From: Emiliania huxleyi CCMP1516
Lineage: Eukaryota > Haptophyta > Isochrysidales > Noelaerhabdaceae
Length of the DNA stretch: 64,000 bases
Reading direction: 5' to 3'
Assembly: GCF_000372725.1 (NCBI RefSeq)
Contig: NW_005200982.1
Location: 362,546 to 426,545 of the forward strand
Position 1 is the stretch's first letter, and each line of letters begins with the position of its first letter. Below, piece by piece: positions 1 to 10,894 of this stretch. Both the position numbers and the translations under genes were made by a program. The notes beneath the pieces are model-generated. The model was not told where the DNA came from. It did no database searches and saw only the letters and a list, made by a program, of their open reading frames with translations.

Positions 1-388
1 TCTCGAGGGGCCAGCCGCTGGAAGGGGCAAGCCAGCGGCACGAGGGCTTCAGCCACACAACTACCATGGGAACGCGACCCACACAAAGCACCAAAGTTAG
101 GCATACCCCCCGGCGCAGTGTCCCCCGCTATGTGTCGCCGTTCGTCGGGGCACGCAATCCTGTGCAGTCAGGGCAAGTGGGGGCGGGGTGGAGTGCCCAG
201 CGTCTTTACCCTGGGACCTCTCTGCCCAGTCCGGGGGTGCGTCGAACCTTCCATCACCCTGTCGGAAGCGGCGTGCCGGTGGAGGCACGTCCGGGTTTTG
301 GAAGTAAAGATATATTACTTTCATACGGAGTAGAGAAAATCGACAACCGTTTTTGGTCCAAGGTTCCGCACCGGCGCCCCTGCGGCGT
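1..388. other. Left flank without recognised gene
   Basis: GC-rich sequence downstream of the RBMX2 stop. Short overlapping open frames exist on both strands, but none has recognisable composition or motifs. I see no RNA gene or repeat copy here that matches other parts of the window. Confidence 0.5.
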
Positions 389-1596
389 TCAGCTCCTCAG
401 CGGCTTGAGGCCGAGCTGCTCCCGCATCGCGTTTGTCTCGTCCACCGACATGCTCTCCTCGCCCATCCGCTTCCGCTCCGCCGGCGCCGCGCCTCCACCC
501 GCCGGCTCGGCCGGCGCCTCAGCCTGCGGCGCCTGCTTGAAGAGCCCCGCGCCGCGCTCCTTCTTGCGCTTCTTCTTGCGCTCGCCGCCGCCACCGCTCA
601 TCATCCTGTCGAAGGCTGCCGCGCTGCCGCCGCCGCCGCCCTCCACCGCGTCCGCGCCGCCCCCCCTGCGCGGTGGCGGCGGCGGCGGCGGCGCAAAGTG
701 CTCGCGGCCCGAGCGTTTGTCTGCGTCGCGGTCCCTGCGTCCCGCAGCCTCGTCCGCGTCGCGCTGCCGCTTGCGCTCCTCCCACTCCGCCTTCTTCCGC
801 GCCTGAGGGGGAGGTGGAGCGCGGTTGCGCGTGTGCGTGCGTGCGCGTGCGTGCGTGCGTGCGTGCGCGTGCGTGCGTGCGCGTGCGTGCGTGCGCGTGC
901 GTGCGCGCGCGCCTCGAGCGCCAGCTCCGCCTGCGCGCCCGCCTTACGCCGGGACAGCACCTCCTCGATGTGCGATCGCCGCTTGGCGTTGGCGGCGCGC
1001 TCCTTGTCCCCGAGCAGCGAGGCGCGGACGGCCGCCTCCTCACGCTCCCCCGCGGTCGTCGCCGTGCCGCGCGCCTCCGCGAAGCGCTGCTCCTTCTCCG
1101 CCGCGTGCGCCTTGAGCTCCGCGTTCCGCTCCACGATCTCGCGCTTCCGCTGCTCCAGCTCCTTTTCGCTCAGCTTGCGCGCGACGTGGTCGGGGATCGC
1201 GTCCGGGTCCTTGGCCTGCTCCTCGCGGAAGTCGCGGCAGTGGTCGCACCGCACCGTGCGGCCGAGCAGCTTGGCGCCGTTGAAGTTGTCAACCGCAAGC
1301 ACCGTCGAGCGCTGGTCCTCGTAGCAGATGAAGGCGAAGCCCTTGGGCTTGCCGGTCCCCTTGTCGCGGGGCATGTTGACGTCGACGATGTCGCCCCACT
1401 GCGCCATCACCGTCGCCACGTCGCCCTCGGAGAGCTCGTACGGCAGCCCGCCGACGTAGACGTACGCCGAGTCCGAGTACGTCGCGTGCCACGACTTGGA
1501 GACGTCCCAGCTGCCGGCGTCGCCGCGCGTGTTGCTCGCGAGCTGCGTCTCGACCTCGCGCCGGTTGATGCGCTCCACCTCCTTGACGCGGTTCAT
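389..1596 (-). CDS. RBMX2: RBMX2/Ist3-like splicing factor, RRM protein (2 exons)
   Basis: U2 snRNP/RES-complex-type RNA-binding protein acting in pre-mRNA splicing in the nucleus. The N-terminus MNRVKEVERINRREVE is followed by a short linker and one RRM at about residues 36-115, with RNP2 (AYVYVGGLPYEL) and RNP1 (KGFAFICYED), then QRSTVLAVDNFNGAKLLGRT. This order is the RBMX2/Snu17 signature. A charged coiled region follows, and the tail ends MSVDETNAMREQLGLKPL. Exons are 1596-913 and 802-389, giving 365 aa. The intron (912-803) starts GC after GAG, ends CAG, keeps phase 0 and contains a TGCG microsatellite. I chose the ATG at 1596 because the open frame upstream of it is LINE and junk sequence. 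A LINE 3' end lies only about 65 bp upstream. The family call is very secure; the donor position is less so. Confidence 0.9.
825..910. repeat. (TGCG)n microsatellite inside the RBMX2 intron
   Basis: About 85 bp of alternating TGCG/CGTG units. On the coding strand it reads as a CACG/CGCA tract between the GC donor and the pyrimidine-rich acceptor, so it forms most of the 110-nt intron. Confidence 0.9.
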
Positions 1597-1660
1597 GGCG
1601 TCGAGGCGGGCAAGAGGCGGAGTCCGAAAGAATTTTACGCAGGAAAGTCGGCGCGCGTGT

Positions 1661-1915
1661 GGCAGAAGAGAACGACGCGACAGAGGAGGAAGTGACAAGG
1701 GAGAGAACGACGAGAGTGGGACAGCCGCGAGGTGGCATGAAGGTTGCAGCGAGAAGCGGCGAGAGACTGCGAAAAGAGATACGAGGAGGCAGACCCCCCA
1801 GGGTGGGCGACGGCTAGCGCATCACACCCTCCTCTCCTTAAAATCCCTGTGTGGTGGCGGCGTGCCGTCCTCCCATCCCTCCCTTGGGTTGTGTGTTTTC
1901 TTTCTTTCTTTCTGG
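1661..1915 (+). mobile_element. 5'-truncated LINE 3' end
   Basis: Matches the end of the RNase H-bearing LINE near 59.1-59.3 kb. It has the same ORF tail and stop context (GTGGGCGACGGCTAG here), then a 3' UTR with CCTTAAAATCCCTGTG and CATCCCTCCCTTGGGTTG, and ends in a CTTT-type microsatellite tail. Only about the last 250 bp survive. It sits head-to-head with RBMX2, so it contributes sequence to that gene's upstream region. Confidence 0.8.
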
Positions 1916-2501
1916 GGATTTTTGTATAGCAGCTGCTGCCTCCACCACTGCGGGACGCGGCCACGATGGGTGTGCAGACCCCAGTTCCGGCGGACGCAGC
2001 GAGCGTCGGGACTCCATCCCAGCAGTACGCCTGCATATGCGGAGAAACCTTCCCCACCCGCCTCCGGCGCGACATCCACGTCCGTGCGGCGAGGGTAGGA
2101 GAGGCGCACGACATATCCCGCCGGAGGCGAGACAGACCACGCCTGGCATAGGCTGGCGAGGTACTTCCAGCCTGCTGTGGGAACAGCTGACGCAGTCTCG
2201 CCGAGGCTCGCCCCAGTCGCCCCCCCGGGCAAGGGGGGACCCGTGAGGCGTGGGAGTGCCCGCCAGGGTATAGGAGCTTTCACAACCCCCTTGGTCGAGG
2301 ACAGGCGCGCCTCCTCCTCCGCGATGCTTGGCAGCGTGGCGGCATGACGCTGCGGCTTGTAGGAATCCTACGGTTCACAGCCTTGTTATTGAGAAGAAAA
2401 TACCTCCTATGGCGCTGTGCGCTGGTCTGTGAGAGGTTGAGGTGCGAGCCCTGGCAAGGCCCTGTTCACAACCCAAGACGCCGCTCTGGGTTGCAGTGAT
2501 C
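1916..2501. other. Intergenic, with dispersed repeat copy at about 2150-2265
   Basis: Between the LINE tail and the RRM gene. About 2150-2265 is the reverse complement of 10530-10640. The shared core is AGCTGTTCCCACAGCAGGCT followed by GGAAGTACC, and both copies carry a CCCACGCCT / TTGCC(C)GGG segment. A short GTGAGAGGTTGAG motif about 80 bp before the RRM-gene ATG recurs near 5199 and 28868. No other gene is seen. Confidence 0.6.
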
Positions 2502-4533
2502 ATGGCGGACGACGACGACAACACGCTGCTCTACGGCGACATGCCGCCCTCGGTCCTCCTCCAGTCCTCTGGCCAGGACGTCGTCGACGACATGGCCGCC
2601 GCGCCCGAGCCCGCGCAGGCGGAGGGGGCCGCCGCAGTGCAGCCTGCGCAGGAGGCCGCCGCAGCGCCAGAGTCTGGCGCAGACGCAGGCGCGCCGGGGC
2701 CGACTGCCGCGCACGAGAGCCAGTCAGCGGCACCGGCGATGTGCAACCTCGAGCCGCCGCCGGCCATGTGCGGCGGTGGCGGCGACGCCCTCTTCTCTGC
2801 GTGCGGCGGCGGCGGCGGCGGCAGCCTCGCGTGCGGCGGAGAGGGCGGCGGGTGCTTTGGCGGCGCGGAGGGCGGCGGCGGCGGATGCGCTGGCGGCGGC
2901 GGCGGCGGATGCCCTGGCGGCGGCGGCGGCTTTGGCGGCGGCAACGACGGCGCGGCGGACGTCGGCGTCGCCAACCCGCAGAAGCTCTTCCTGGGCGGGC
3001 TGCCGTGGGAGACGGGCGAGGAGGTCATCACCAACTACTTTGGGCAGTTCGGGCAGGTGCTCGACTGCATGGTCCTGCGCGACAACTCGACGGGCAAGTC
3101 GCGCGGCTTCGGCTTCGTCACCATGGCCACCGCCGACGTCGCCGCCAAGCTGCTCGAGATGAACCACGAGCTCGACGGCCGCACGCTCACCGTCCGCCGC
3201 GCGACGGCAAAGAACGCTCAGCCGCCGCAGGCGCAGCAGGCGCAGGGCCAAGGCTGCTGCGCCAGCGGCGGCGCGGGCGTGGGCGGCGTTGGCGGTGGCC
3301 AGTGCGCCTCGCCCGCGGGGCAGCACGCCAACGACGGCACCGAGAAGAAGATCTTCCTGGGCGGGCTCGATCGCTCCGTCTCGGAGATGATGATCCGCGC
3401 CGCGTGCGAGCAGCACGGGGTGGTGACGGACGTGCAGATGATGGCCAACACCGGCAACCCCAACGGCCGTGGCTTTGGCTTCGTCACCTTCACCGAGGCG
3501 GAGCCCGCGCAGCAGCTCATCGCCGCGGGCTCGCTCGACGTGGGCGGCCGCTCCGTCAACGTGTCCCGCGCGCAGCCAAAGGGCGGGCGCAACCGCGGCG
3601 CAGGCGGCGCGGGATGCCGCGGCGGCGGCGGCGGCGGCGGGTACGGCTGCGGCGGGTGCGCCGCCTCGTCGGTTGCGCGCACCAAAGGTGGCGGGCGCGC
3701 AGCGCTGACCCCTGCCCCCCCTGCCAGGTGCGGCGGCTTTGGCTGCGGCGGGATGATGATGAACAACGGCATGGGCTGCTTCGGGGCCGGAGGAAGCTGC
3801 CGCGGCATGCCGCCCATGAACGGCATGGCCGGGATGGGCGGTTGCGGCGGGATGGGCAACGCCATGGGCGGCATGGGTTGCGGCGGGATGGGCGGCTGCG
3901 GCGCGTCCACCCTCGCACACACGCACGCTTCTGCGCCCGTCTCGGTCTCACGAGCCCACCTGTTGTCGTCCAGGCGGGATGGGCTTGCCCATGGGCGGCA
4001 TGGGCTGCGGCGGCATGGGCGGCTGCGGCGCCTCCAACCTCGCACGCACGCGCTCTTGTGCTCGGTTCGGCTCTCACGAGCCCGCCGTTCCCCTCAGGTG
4101 GCGGCATGAACGCGATGGCCGGCATGGGCGGCATGGGCGGCTGCGGCGCGATGGCCGGCGGCATGAACATGCTGAACGGCATGGGCGGCATGGGCGCTTG
4201 CAACATGGGCGGCAGCGCGAGCGGTGCTGACTCCGCCCCAATCGCCTTGCTTTGCGACTCACGTCCCGTCCCACGCATGCAGGCGGGATGGGCGGCTGCG
4301 GCGGGATGGGCGGCTGCGGTGGGATGGGCGGCTGCGGTGGGATGGGCGGGTTGGGCGGGATGGGCGCCTGCGGCGGCGGCATGAACATGATGAACGGCGG
4401 CTGCGGCGGCATGAACATGATGAACGCCGGCTGCGGCGGCAACGGTGGCGGCGGTTGCGGCGGCGGCGGTTGCGGTGGCGGCGGCGGACCAGACCGGACG
4501 CAGAGGACAAACTACCGCCAGGCACCGTACTGA
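2502..4533 (+). CDS. Two-RRM, glycine/methionine-rich hnRNP A/B- or Musashi-like protein (5 exons)
   Basis: Predicted nuclear/cytoplasmic mRNA-binding protein. An acidic start (MADDDDNTLLYGDM) and a Gly/Cys-rich linker lead to RRM1 (KLFLGGLPWET, then SRGFGFVTM), a Gln/Gly linker, RRM2 (KIFLGGLDRSVS, then NGRGFGFVTFTE) and a tail built of GMGGCGGM-type repeats. The tandem RRM pair with a Gly-rich tail is the hnRNP A/B, DAZAP1 or Musashi layout; I cannot say which orthologue. Exons are 2502-3655, 3728-3900, 3974-4027, 4098-4211 and 4283-4533 (581 aa, ending NYRQAPY). Introns are 70-73 nt. The first is GT-AG and the other three are GC-AG, all phase 1. Introns 2 and 3 are homologous to each other. 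The start is the first ATG with a protein-like N-terminus; an in-frame CTG/GTG-type extension upstream is not needed. Confidence 0.85.
3874..4097 (+). repeat. Tandem exon-plus-intron duplication in the RRM gene
   Basis: The exon ends GGCATGGG...GGCTGCG, each followed by a GC-AG intron (3901-3973 and 4028-4097), repeat as a unit. Both introns share TCCA(C/A)CCTCGCAC(A/G)CACGC near the donor and TCTCACGAGCCC before the acceptor. The intervening exon 3974-4027 encodes another GMGGCG block. Confidence 0.75.
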
Positions 4534-6164
4534 GGGCAGGTCGAGCGCATGTTGACTGTCGTTGGCACAGGTCGTTCGTCGTACTTCGTCCCGTCTACTT
4601 CGTCGTTGATGCGGAGAGGTCTACCTCGTCGCGTGGCGTGCCATGGTGCCCTTGTACGAGTGGCAGTGCTTGGTTGTCACGTTGGGGAGCTCTTTGGCTG
4701 AGGTCTTGGTTTTTGGGGAGGGGGGGGGGGGGGGTGCAGGGTCGTAGGCTTGGATAGCTCCCGCGCCGCTGCCGTGCCGTTGCTTTTGTGGCTAGGCGCA
4801 CGCTCCTGTCGTTGCTGCCGGACTCGGGCAGCGGTCGAATCTCTGATCCGCGCCGGCGGCCGCTCGTAGGTCCGGGGTGGTGAAGGCCGCGGCGCGGCGC
4901 ACGGCAGTTCACCTCGCAGCACGCGCGACTGGTCTGTGTCGGCGGCGGCGCGGGGGCTTTGCTGGGAGATCGGGCGCACATGTAATCGTCGGCCACGCGT
5001 CATATTTCGCCACAGACACCGTTGCTAGAGCTACGGGAACACACGGAGACGACCGAGCTTTCTGTGGTATCGCGAGAGCGCGAGAGAGCCTATCAGCTAT
5101 CTCTGACACTAGAGTCACTGGTATGCGACGAAGGCACATCTCTGTAAACAACGACCGCGGACCGGGCCGATTCGAGGATAAATCATCCTTTGGAGCTACA
5201 TGAGAGGTTGAGACTGGTCAGCCTTAAAAGCGACTTGAACAGTTTTTTTGTCAGAGTCTCCAAGATATTGGACTTTCTATTCAGCCACGATTTTACAACT
5301 TTGGGGGCAAAATCGGTCGGCTCTCTGGCGACAATTCCTAGCCCACGAACTGCTGGGGGGTGCCCACCACATGCTAGGGGGGGGGTCCCGACCCCCCCCC
5401 AGAGGCTTCACCACATGCTAGGGGGGGGGGGGGCGTGCAGAAAAACGCGCCCCCCTCCCTGGAACCGATGTGCGCCTGCTCCCGCCGTCTCGGGCGCCTA
5501 AATCGCCGCCGTCCCCATCATGGGGCCTCGCTGCCCAAACCGGGCTGTTGCATCTGAATTAACTCTTCCAACCCACCCCCCTGGGTTCTATTCCGACGGG
5601 GCCCGGGGGCTCCCCCGTCCCCCGATGTTTTTGCTGCCCCCTGGGGGAGTTTTGCAGCGGGGGCCCTCGCCTCGCCCCCCCGGTTTTGCTGCCGCTGCAT
5701 CGCTGCCGGCTCGTAATGTTTGTTTACGGTCATGGGGGGCTTCCATCGCTGTTTTTTTTTTTTCCGGGGGTAAGCTCCAACCTCCAACCTGCGGTGTGGG
5801 GAGGTGGCCCCCGGGGTTCCCCCCCCCCCCCCCCCCCCTTCTTCCCCGGCACTGACTCCGCTGAAGCCTGAACACTGCACACATCTCACATTGTGCTGCG
5901 AAGGTGTGCGAGATTCTCGCCATGTCCCTGGTGCGATTCTCGCCATGTCCCCTGAGGAGGAGCCAGGTGCGTGTGTCTAATCGTAGTGGGGGCCCTAGAC
6001 CCCCTCTGTTTTCTGTTTTTCAAAACGCCCGCCCGCCCGCCACCCCGAGGCGGCTCGGCCCGAGGACCGCCGGCGGCCCCCCACTCACCGAGAGATCAAA
6101 AACGCTCGGCCCCGGGACCGCACATAAGCCTGGACCGACATGTGACAACAGATACCCAAGGGTC
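4534..6164. other. Intergenic with long G/C homopolymer tracts
   Basis: No gene is recognised between the two convergent 3' ends. Notable runs are G at about 4719-4735, duplicated CCACATGCTAGGGGGGG segments at 5358 and 5410, and a C run at about 5818-5838. Near 5925-5950, GTGCGATTCTCGCCATGTCCC is partly repeated. Frames here are short and of repeat composition. Confidence 0.55.
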
Positions 6165-6669
6165 CTAGCCGCGCTTCTTGCCGCCGCCCTTGTTCCTCCG
6201 CCCCCCAGCGACGAGGCGCGCCGCCGTCTCTGCCGAGGCGCGCTTGTTCTTGCGGCCGAGCATCCGCGGGTTGAGCGGCAAGTACGCGTGCGGCTGCAGC
6301 GCGCCCGGCTTGGTCACGTCGCCCTTCGCGCCCTTGCGGCCAGCGTACTGGTCCCCAAAGTTGGCGCCAAAGGTGGCGCGCCCCTTGCCGGCGCCCCGCT
6401 GCTTGCGCTGACTCAGCGAGTAGCGCGACCGCGCGCCGCCCGCGGCCGCGCCGTCACCCGCGCCCTCCTCCATTTCGGCTCGGCTCGCGGGTGCCACCTG
6501 CTGCCGCACCGAGCCCGTCTGCTTCCGCTTCGCAACCTTGCCCAAACGCACAATCTCGTCCTCAGGGTCCACCTCCATCTCGTCCTCCTCTGCGGCCCCA
6601 ACGGGCGTCCCCCCTCCCCCGGCGACGCGGATCTTGCCGTCCTCAAACGAGACGCCGTCGTCCGTGCCA

Positions 6670-6701
<32 letters not shown>

Positions 6702-9700
6702 CGGGGCGGCGGCGGACTGCTCGCCGACCGGCTCGCGCCGCCGCTTGCGCTTGCGCTCGGCAGCGCCCGCCAGCGGCGCCGTCAGTAAGTCGACGGACGC
6801 CGCGCTCTCGGACTGGTCCGCAAACGTCTCGCGCAAACCGCCTGCGGCCGCGCCGCGGCCGTGGCCGTGGCCGCCCTCCTCCTCCTCCTGGTCGCCGTCC
6901 TCGAGGAGAGCCTCGTACTCGGCGTGGCGGCTGCGTGCGCCGCCACCGTCGAGATCGGCCGCCTCGGCCGCCTCGCGCTCCGCCTTGGCGGCGAGGCGCG
7001 CGTCAGTGTGCCGCCTCGCGCGCTCCTTTTGCTTGCGCATGTGCGTGAGCAACCGCTGGTGCTCCTCGGGCGTCACCTCGGTCATCACCTCGAGGCCGAA
7101 GCGCTTGACGAGCCGCTCCATCAGGTAGCGCACCTGGTACTTGAGGTGCGCATGCTTGTTGGAGCACCAGCCGAGCAGCGGCGGCACCAGCCGCGGCAGC
7201 AACGGCTGGACCGCTTCGCGCGGCAGCGCCGACAGCTGAACCTTGACCAGGACCACCGCGGCTCGCACCACCTCCTGCTCGCGGTGGCGGAGGAGCGGCA
7301 GCACCGCCTCGAAGAGGCGCAGCGCGACGGGCGCGAAGCGCGGCGAGGCGCGGTACTCGTACACGAGGCGCGACAGGGCGAGCAGCGACGCGGCCACCAT
7401 GTGCGGCGTCTTGCCCGCGAGGCCGGCGCACACCGCCACCACCACCCCCTGCAGCGCCTCCTCCCTCCCAGCATCGCTCGGCCCGCCCGCCGCCTCGGCG
7501 CGCTCGGCGACGAGCAGCAGCGCGTCGAAGGCGGCGGCGCGCGACTTGACATTCGACTCCTTGGTTGCCAGCACCACCTCGCCCAGCATCGCCGGCATCG
7601 CGCTGCGCAGCTGCTCCGCAGACAGCCGGCTCACAAGCGCCTGGAGGCAGACGAGCCTCCGCCGCTTGCACGCGGTGTGGCACGTGGGCAGCGCCTCGTC
7701 AAAGGCGGCCGTGACGTCCGCCAGCCGCTCGGTGAGGAAGGACGGGTGGTGCTCGGCCAGCGTGCCGAGCGCCTTGTAGGCCTTCTTTTGCAGCAGCGGG
7801 CTGTTGTGCGACAGCAGCGGCCGCACCGCCCGCCAGAGGAGGGGCGCGTGCTCCGTGGGGGAGAGGGCGGGCGCGAGCGCGAGCAGCAGGTCGAGGAGCG
7901 AGCCCTGCTGCTCGAGCGAATCGGCCGCGGAGCCCGCGGCCGCCGTCTCGAGCAGCTTGCGCAGCACGTCGCGGAAAAAGTCGGAGAGGAGCGCCGGCGG
8001 CGCCGCGTGCGCGTACGCGCCGATCGCCTCGCAGATGGGCTCGCGCTTCTCCGCGGGCTCCGCCTGGTGCAGGTTGAAGAGCAGCGGCAGAAAATTCTTG
8101 GCGTACTTGCCGACGGCCTCGAGCGCCGCCGCGGCTGCCGCAGTTGGCCGCACCTTGACGCCGCCGCCGCCGCCGGCCGGCACGACCTCGCGCAGCGACC
8201 GCTGGTGCTGCACCATCGCCGAGAGCCCCTGGAGGACGGGCGGGCGCAGCTCGGGCCGCTCGTTGAGCACGGTGCCGAGCGTCTTGGCGAGCGCGGGGAA
8301 GGAGGACGCCACGTCGTCGGCACTCGCGCAGAAGCCGGGGAGCAGCGCCCAGACTTGCTCGTGCAGGTTGTGCAGGTTCTTCTGCTCGACCGTCCGCCCG
8401 TCGGCGCCGAGCGCCGCGGCGCGCTCGAGCAGCCACGCCTGGAGCGGGACGAAGTACGCCGCGAAGAAGTCGAGCGTCGCGCGAGCCACGTGGCCTCGCA
8501 GCACGGAGAGCAGCCACGAGGAGTCCTCGCCGCCGTCGCTCGTCGATACCTTGATCGGCAGCCGCTCGACAAAGGCGCGCGGCCCAACGGCGCGCGCCGC
8601 GAGCCCGAGTGAAGCCATCAGCGAGCCGCGCGCCTCGCCGAGCCGCTGGTCGTCGTACAGGTCGCGCATGCCCGTCAGCAGCGACTCGCAACCAGGGAGC
8701 GACGTCGGCCCGGCCGCCGCAAACAGCTCGCCGCAAGCCTCGAGCACCGTGCGCCAGAGGGGCAAGTAGCGCGGCGCCAGCGCGTCGCGCAGCGCGCCGC
8801 CGAGGGCGGCGGCGGTGGCGGCGGACTCCTGCCCGCCTTGCTGCAGCGCACCGCGCACCAGCACCGACAGAGCACACGGGTCGAGCGCATCGCCGCCCGC
8901 ACCCCCGCCGCCGCCGCCGCCGCCACCGCCGCCGCCCTCTCCGTCTCCACCTTCCCTGCCGCCGCCCTTGCCGCCCTTGCCGCCGCCGCCCCTGCCGCCA
9001 ACGCCCTTGCCGCCGCCCTTGCCGCCGCCCTTGCCGCCGCCCTTGCCGCCGCCCTTGCCCTCTCCGCGCCCCTTTGCTCCGCCCGCCGCTGGCGCCGAGA
9101 GTTCAGCGCGCAAGAGCGCCTCAGCGAGGGCGAGGGCGAGCGGCGCGAGGCGCGGCACCGCCGCCGCCAGTTCGGCCTCCGCGAGCGAGACGGCGGCGGC
9201 GAGAGCGGCGGACAGGGCGGGCGCCTCCAGCGCCGCCGCGGCCGCCGCGGCCTTGCCGGACTGAGCCGCCGCGGGTGCCGAAGCCACTGTGTGGAGCAGC
9301 GAATCGATGACGGCGGCAAGGACCGGCGGCGGCAACGCGCGGCCGTCGCCGTCGCCCTCCGCTGCGGCCTTGAGAAGGGCGACGGCGGAGCGCGAGAGCA
9401 AGGGGTGGCCCAGCTTGGGGAGGGCGAGGACGGAGGCCGCGAGCGTGGCGGTGTCGGCGGCGGCGAGGTGGCGCGCCGCGGTGTGCAGAAAGTGCAGGAG
9501 GTGCAGCACCGGCTGGACCTGCGGCAGAGGGACGGCGATGGGGCGCGGGCAGAGCAGCTCGGGGCGAGGCGGCTCCTGCCAGAGGAGGTGGAGCGGCGGG
9601 CCGCGGCGCGGGGCGCGCGCGCCTCTTGCAGCGACGGCGCCGCCATCCGCTCGCTCGCAAACGCAGCTGCGGCCCGCGAGAGAGTGGACCGCCGCGCGTG

Positions 9701-10321
9701 CGCGCCGCCGGCCGCGTCGTCCTCCTCCTCGGCAGCGGCGGCAGCCTCCTCGAGCACCTCAGCGCACGCGGCCTGCCCGCGCTGGCGCACCTTGGGGTGC
9801 GAGTGCGCCGTGAACGCGAGCAGCCACCGCCAGAGCTTGGCCGCGTCGGGCGCGCGGGGCGGCAGCGCGAGGAGGAGGCGCCGGACGCAGAGCAGCGCCG
9901 GACGTAGGACGGCGGGCGTGTCCACATTGGCGTTGGAGACGCCCACCACGATCTGGCCCATCCGCGCGCCCTTGGACGCGAGCAGCGCCGGGGGGACCGC
10001 GGCCAGCGTCCGCTCGAGCAGAGTGAGGATGGCGCCGGCGGCGGGCGACTGCGCTGGCGCCGCCTCGAGCGACATCATGAGCACGCCCATGTAGGCAACC
10101 TGGAGCAAGGCAGGCGGACGGCTGGCTGCGGTGCAGGGTGCGGTGCGAGCTGGGCGGCGGCATGAGGGGCGACGGGCGACCGGTGACGGCCCGAGCTGCT
10201 GAGAGGCGAGCGTCTCGTTGACGGCAGCGAGCACCGCATTCTCCTGCACGAATTTCACGCCCCCGCCCGAGTGGGCGGTGATGTCGTCGAAGAGGCTACT
10301 GCCACTGCCAGCGGCCATCAT
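6165..10321 (-). CDS. RRP12: RRP12-like ribosome biogenesis HEAT-repeat protein (3 exons)
   Basis: Nucleolar/nuclear export factor for pre-40S and pre-60S particles. The start is MMAAGSGSSLFDDI; a conserved N-terminal helix segment (ENAVLAAVNETLASQQ) runs into AYMGVLMMSLEA. The long helical middle includes an NUC173-like stretch (VCLQALVSRL, then LATKESNVKSRAAAFDALL), where Rrp12 homologues are best conserved. The basic tail contains AYLPLNPRMLGRKNK and ends GGGKKRG, as in Rrp12. Exons are 10321-10181, 10099-9623 and 9518-6165. Intron 1 (GT-AG, donor less certain) and intron 2 (GC-AG, GAG|GCGCGC, 104 nt) are both phase 0. Low-complexity Gly/Lys insertions, such as GKGGGKGGG repeats at about 8930-9065, are unusual additions. 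The protein is about 1320 aa, in family range. Confidence 0.87.
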
Positions 10322-10894
10322 TCTCCGCAGGCGATCAGCGAGACCAGCGAGACGACGCGCGCTCCGGGCTCGTTGTCCACGTCGCAATGCCCGGCCCGGG
10401 CCGGCAATGCGCGAGAAAAACGGGCAGTATTTCGGTGTTATTATCCCCCCAAAACACGCAGCGCGCCCAGGGGCGCCGCAGGCGCCCCAAGCAGGCGGCG
10501 GACAGCAGGTGCGCGAAAAAAACCGTGTGCGAGGGACTCCCACGCCTCCCGGGGTCCCCCCTTGCCGGGGGCGAGCCTTGGCGAGCAGCGTTCAGCTGTT
10601 CCCACAGCAGGCTGGAAGTACCCCGCCAGCTTGCCTCCCGTCCTCCCCTCCCTCTTTTGGTTGTCTGTTTCCTTTTCTTTATTTCTTTTGCTGTGATGGT
10701 GCTAGCACGCGCCAGTCCGCACCTGTGTCGAGCCTGTCTGCTGTGAGAGAGAGTTGTTTTTGTTAAATTCTTTTTCAAGTTTGTGCGCCGCTGGGGTGCA
10801 CTTCTAATTCCTATCCGAGATCGTGTCTTGCTTTGATGCTTTCAAGAAAGACAGAAAACGGACAGGGTACGCGGCCACTTGAGGCACACTGGCC
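10322..10894. other. Intergenic mosaic of three dispersed repeats
   Basis: 10530-10640 is the inverted partner of 2150-2265. 10640-10690 is a LINE 3' tail (CCTCCC, then GGTTGTCTGTTT, then CTTT-like). 10697-10775 matches the reverse complement of 38325-38400 (CACGCGCCAGT, CGCACCTGTGTCGAGCCTGT, then TGTGAGAGAGAGTT). The pieces abut one another, so this looks like nested insertions upstream of RRP12. No gene is seen. Confidence 0.65.

Noticed and set aside
66-2283. Numerous overlapping long frames opposite RBMX2 and similar shadows opposite other genes
   Set aside because: They are antisense or out-of-frame shadows in very GC-rich coding DNA, with Arg/Ala/Pro-rich composition and no motifs.
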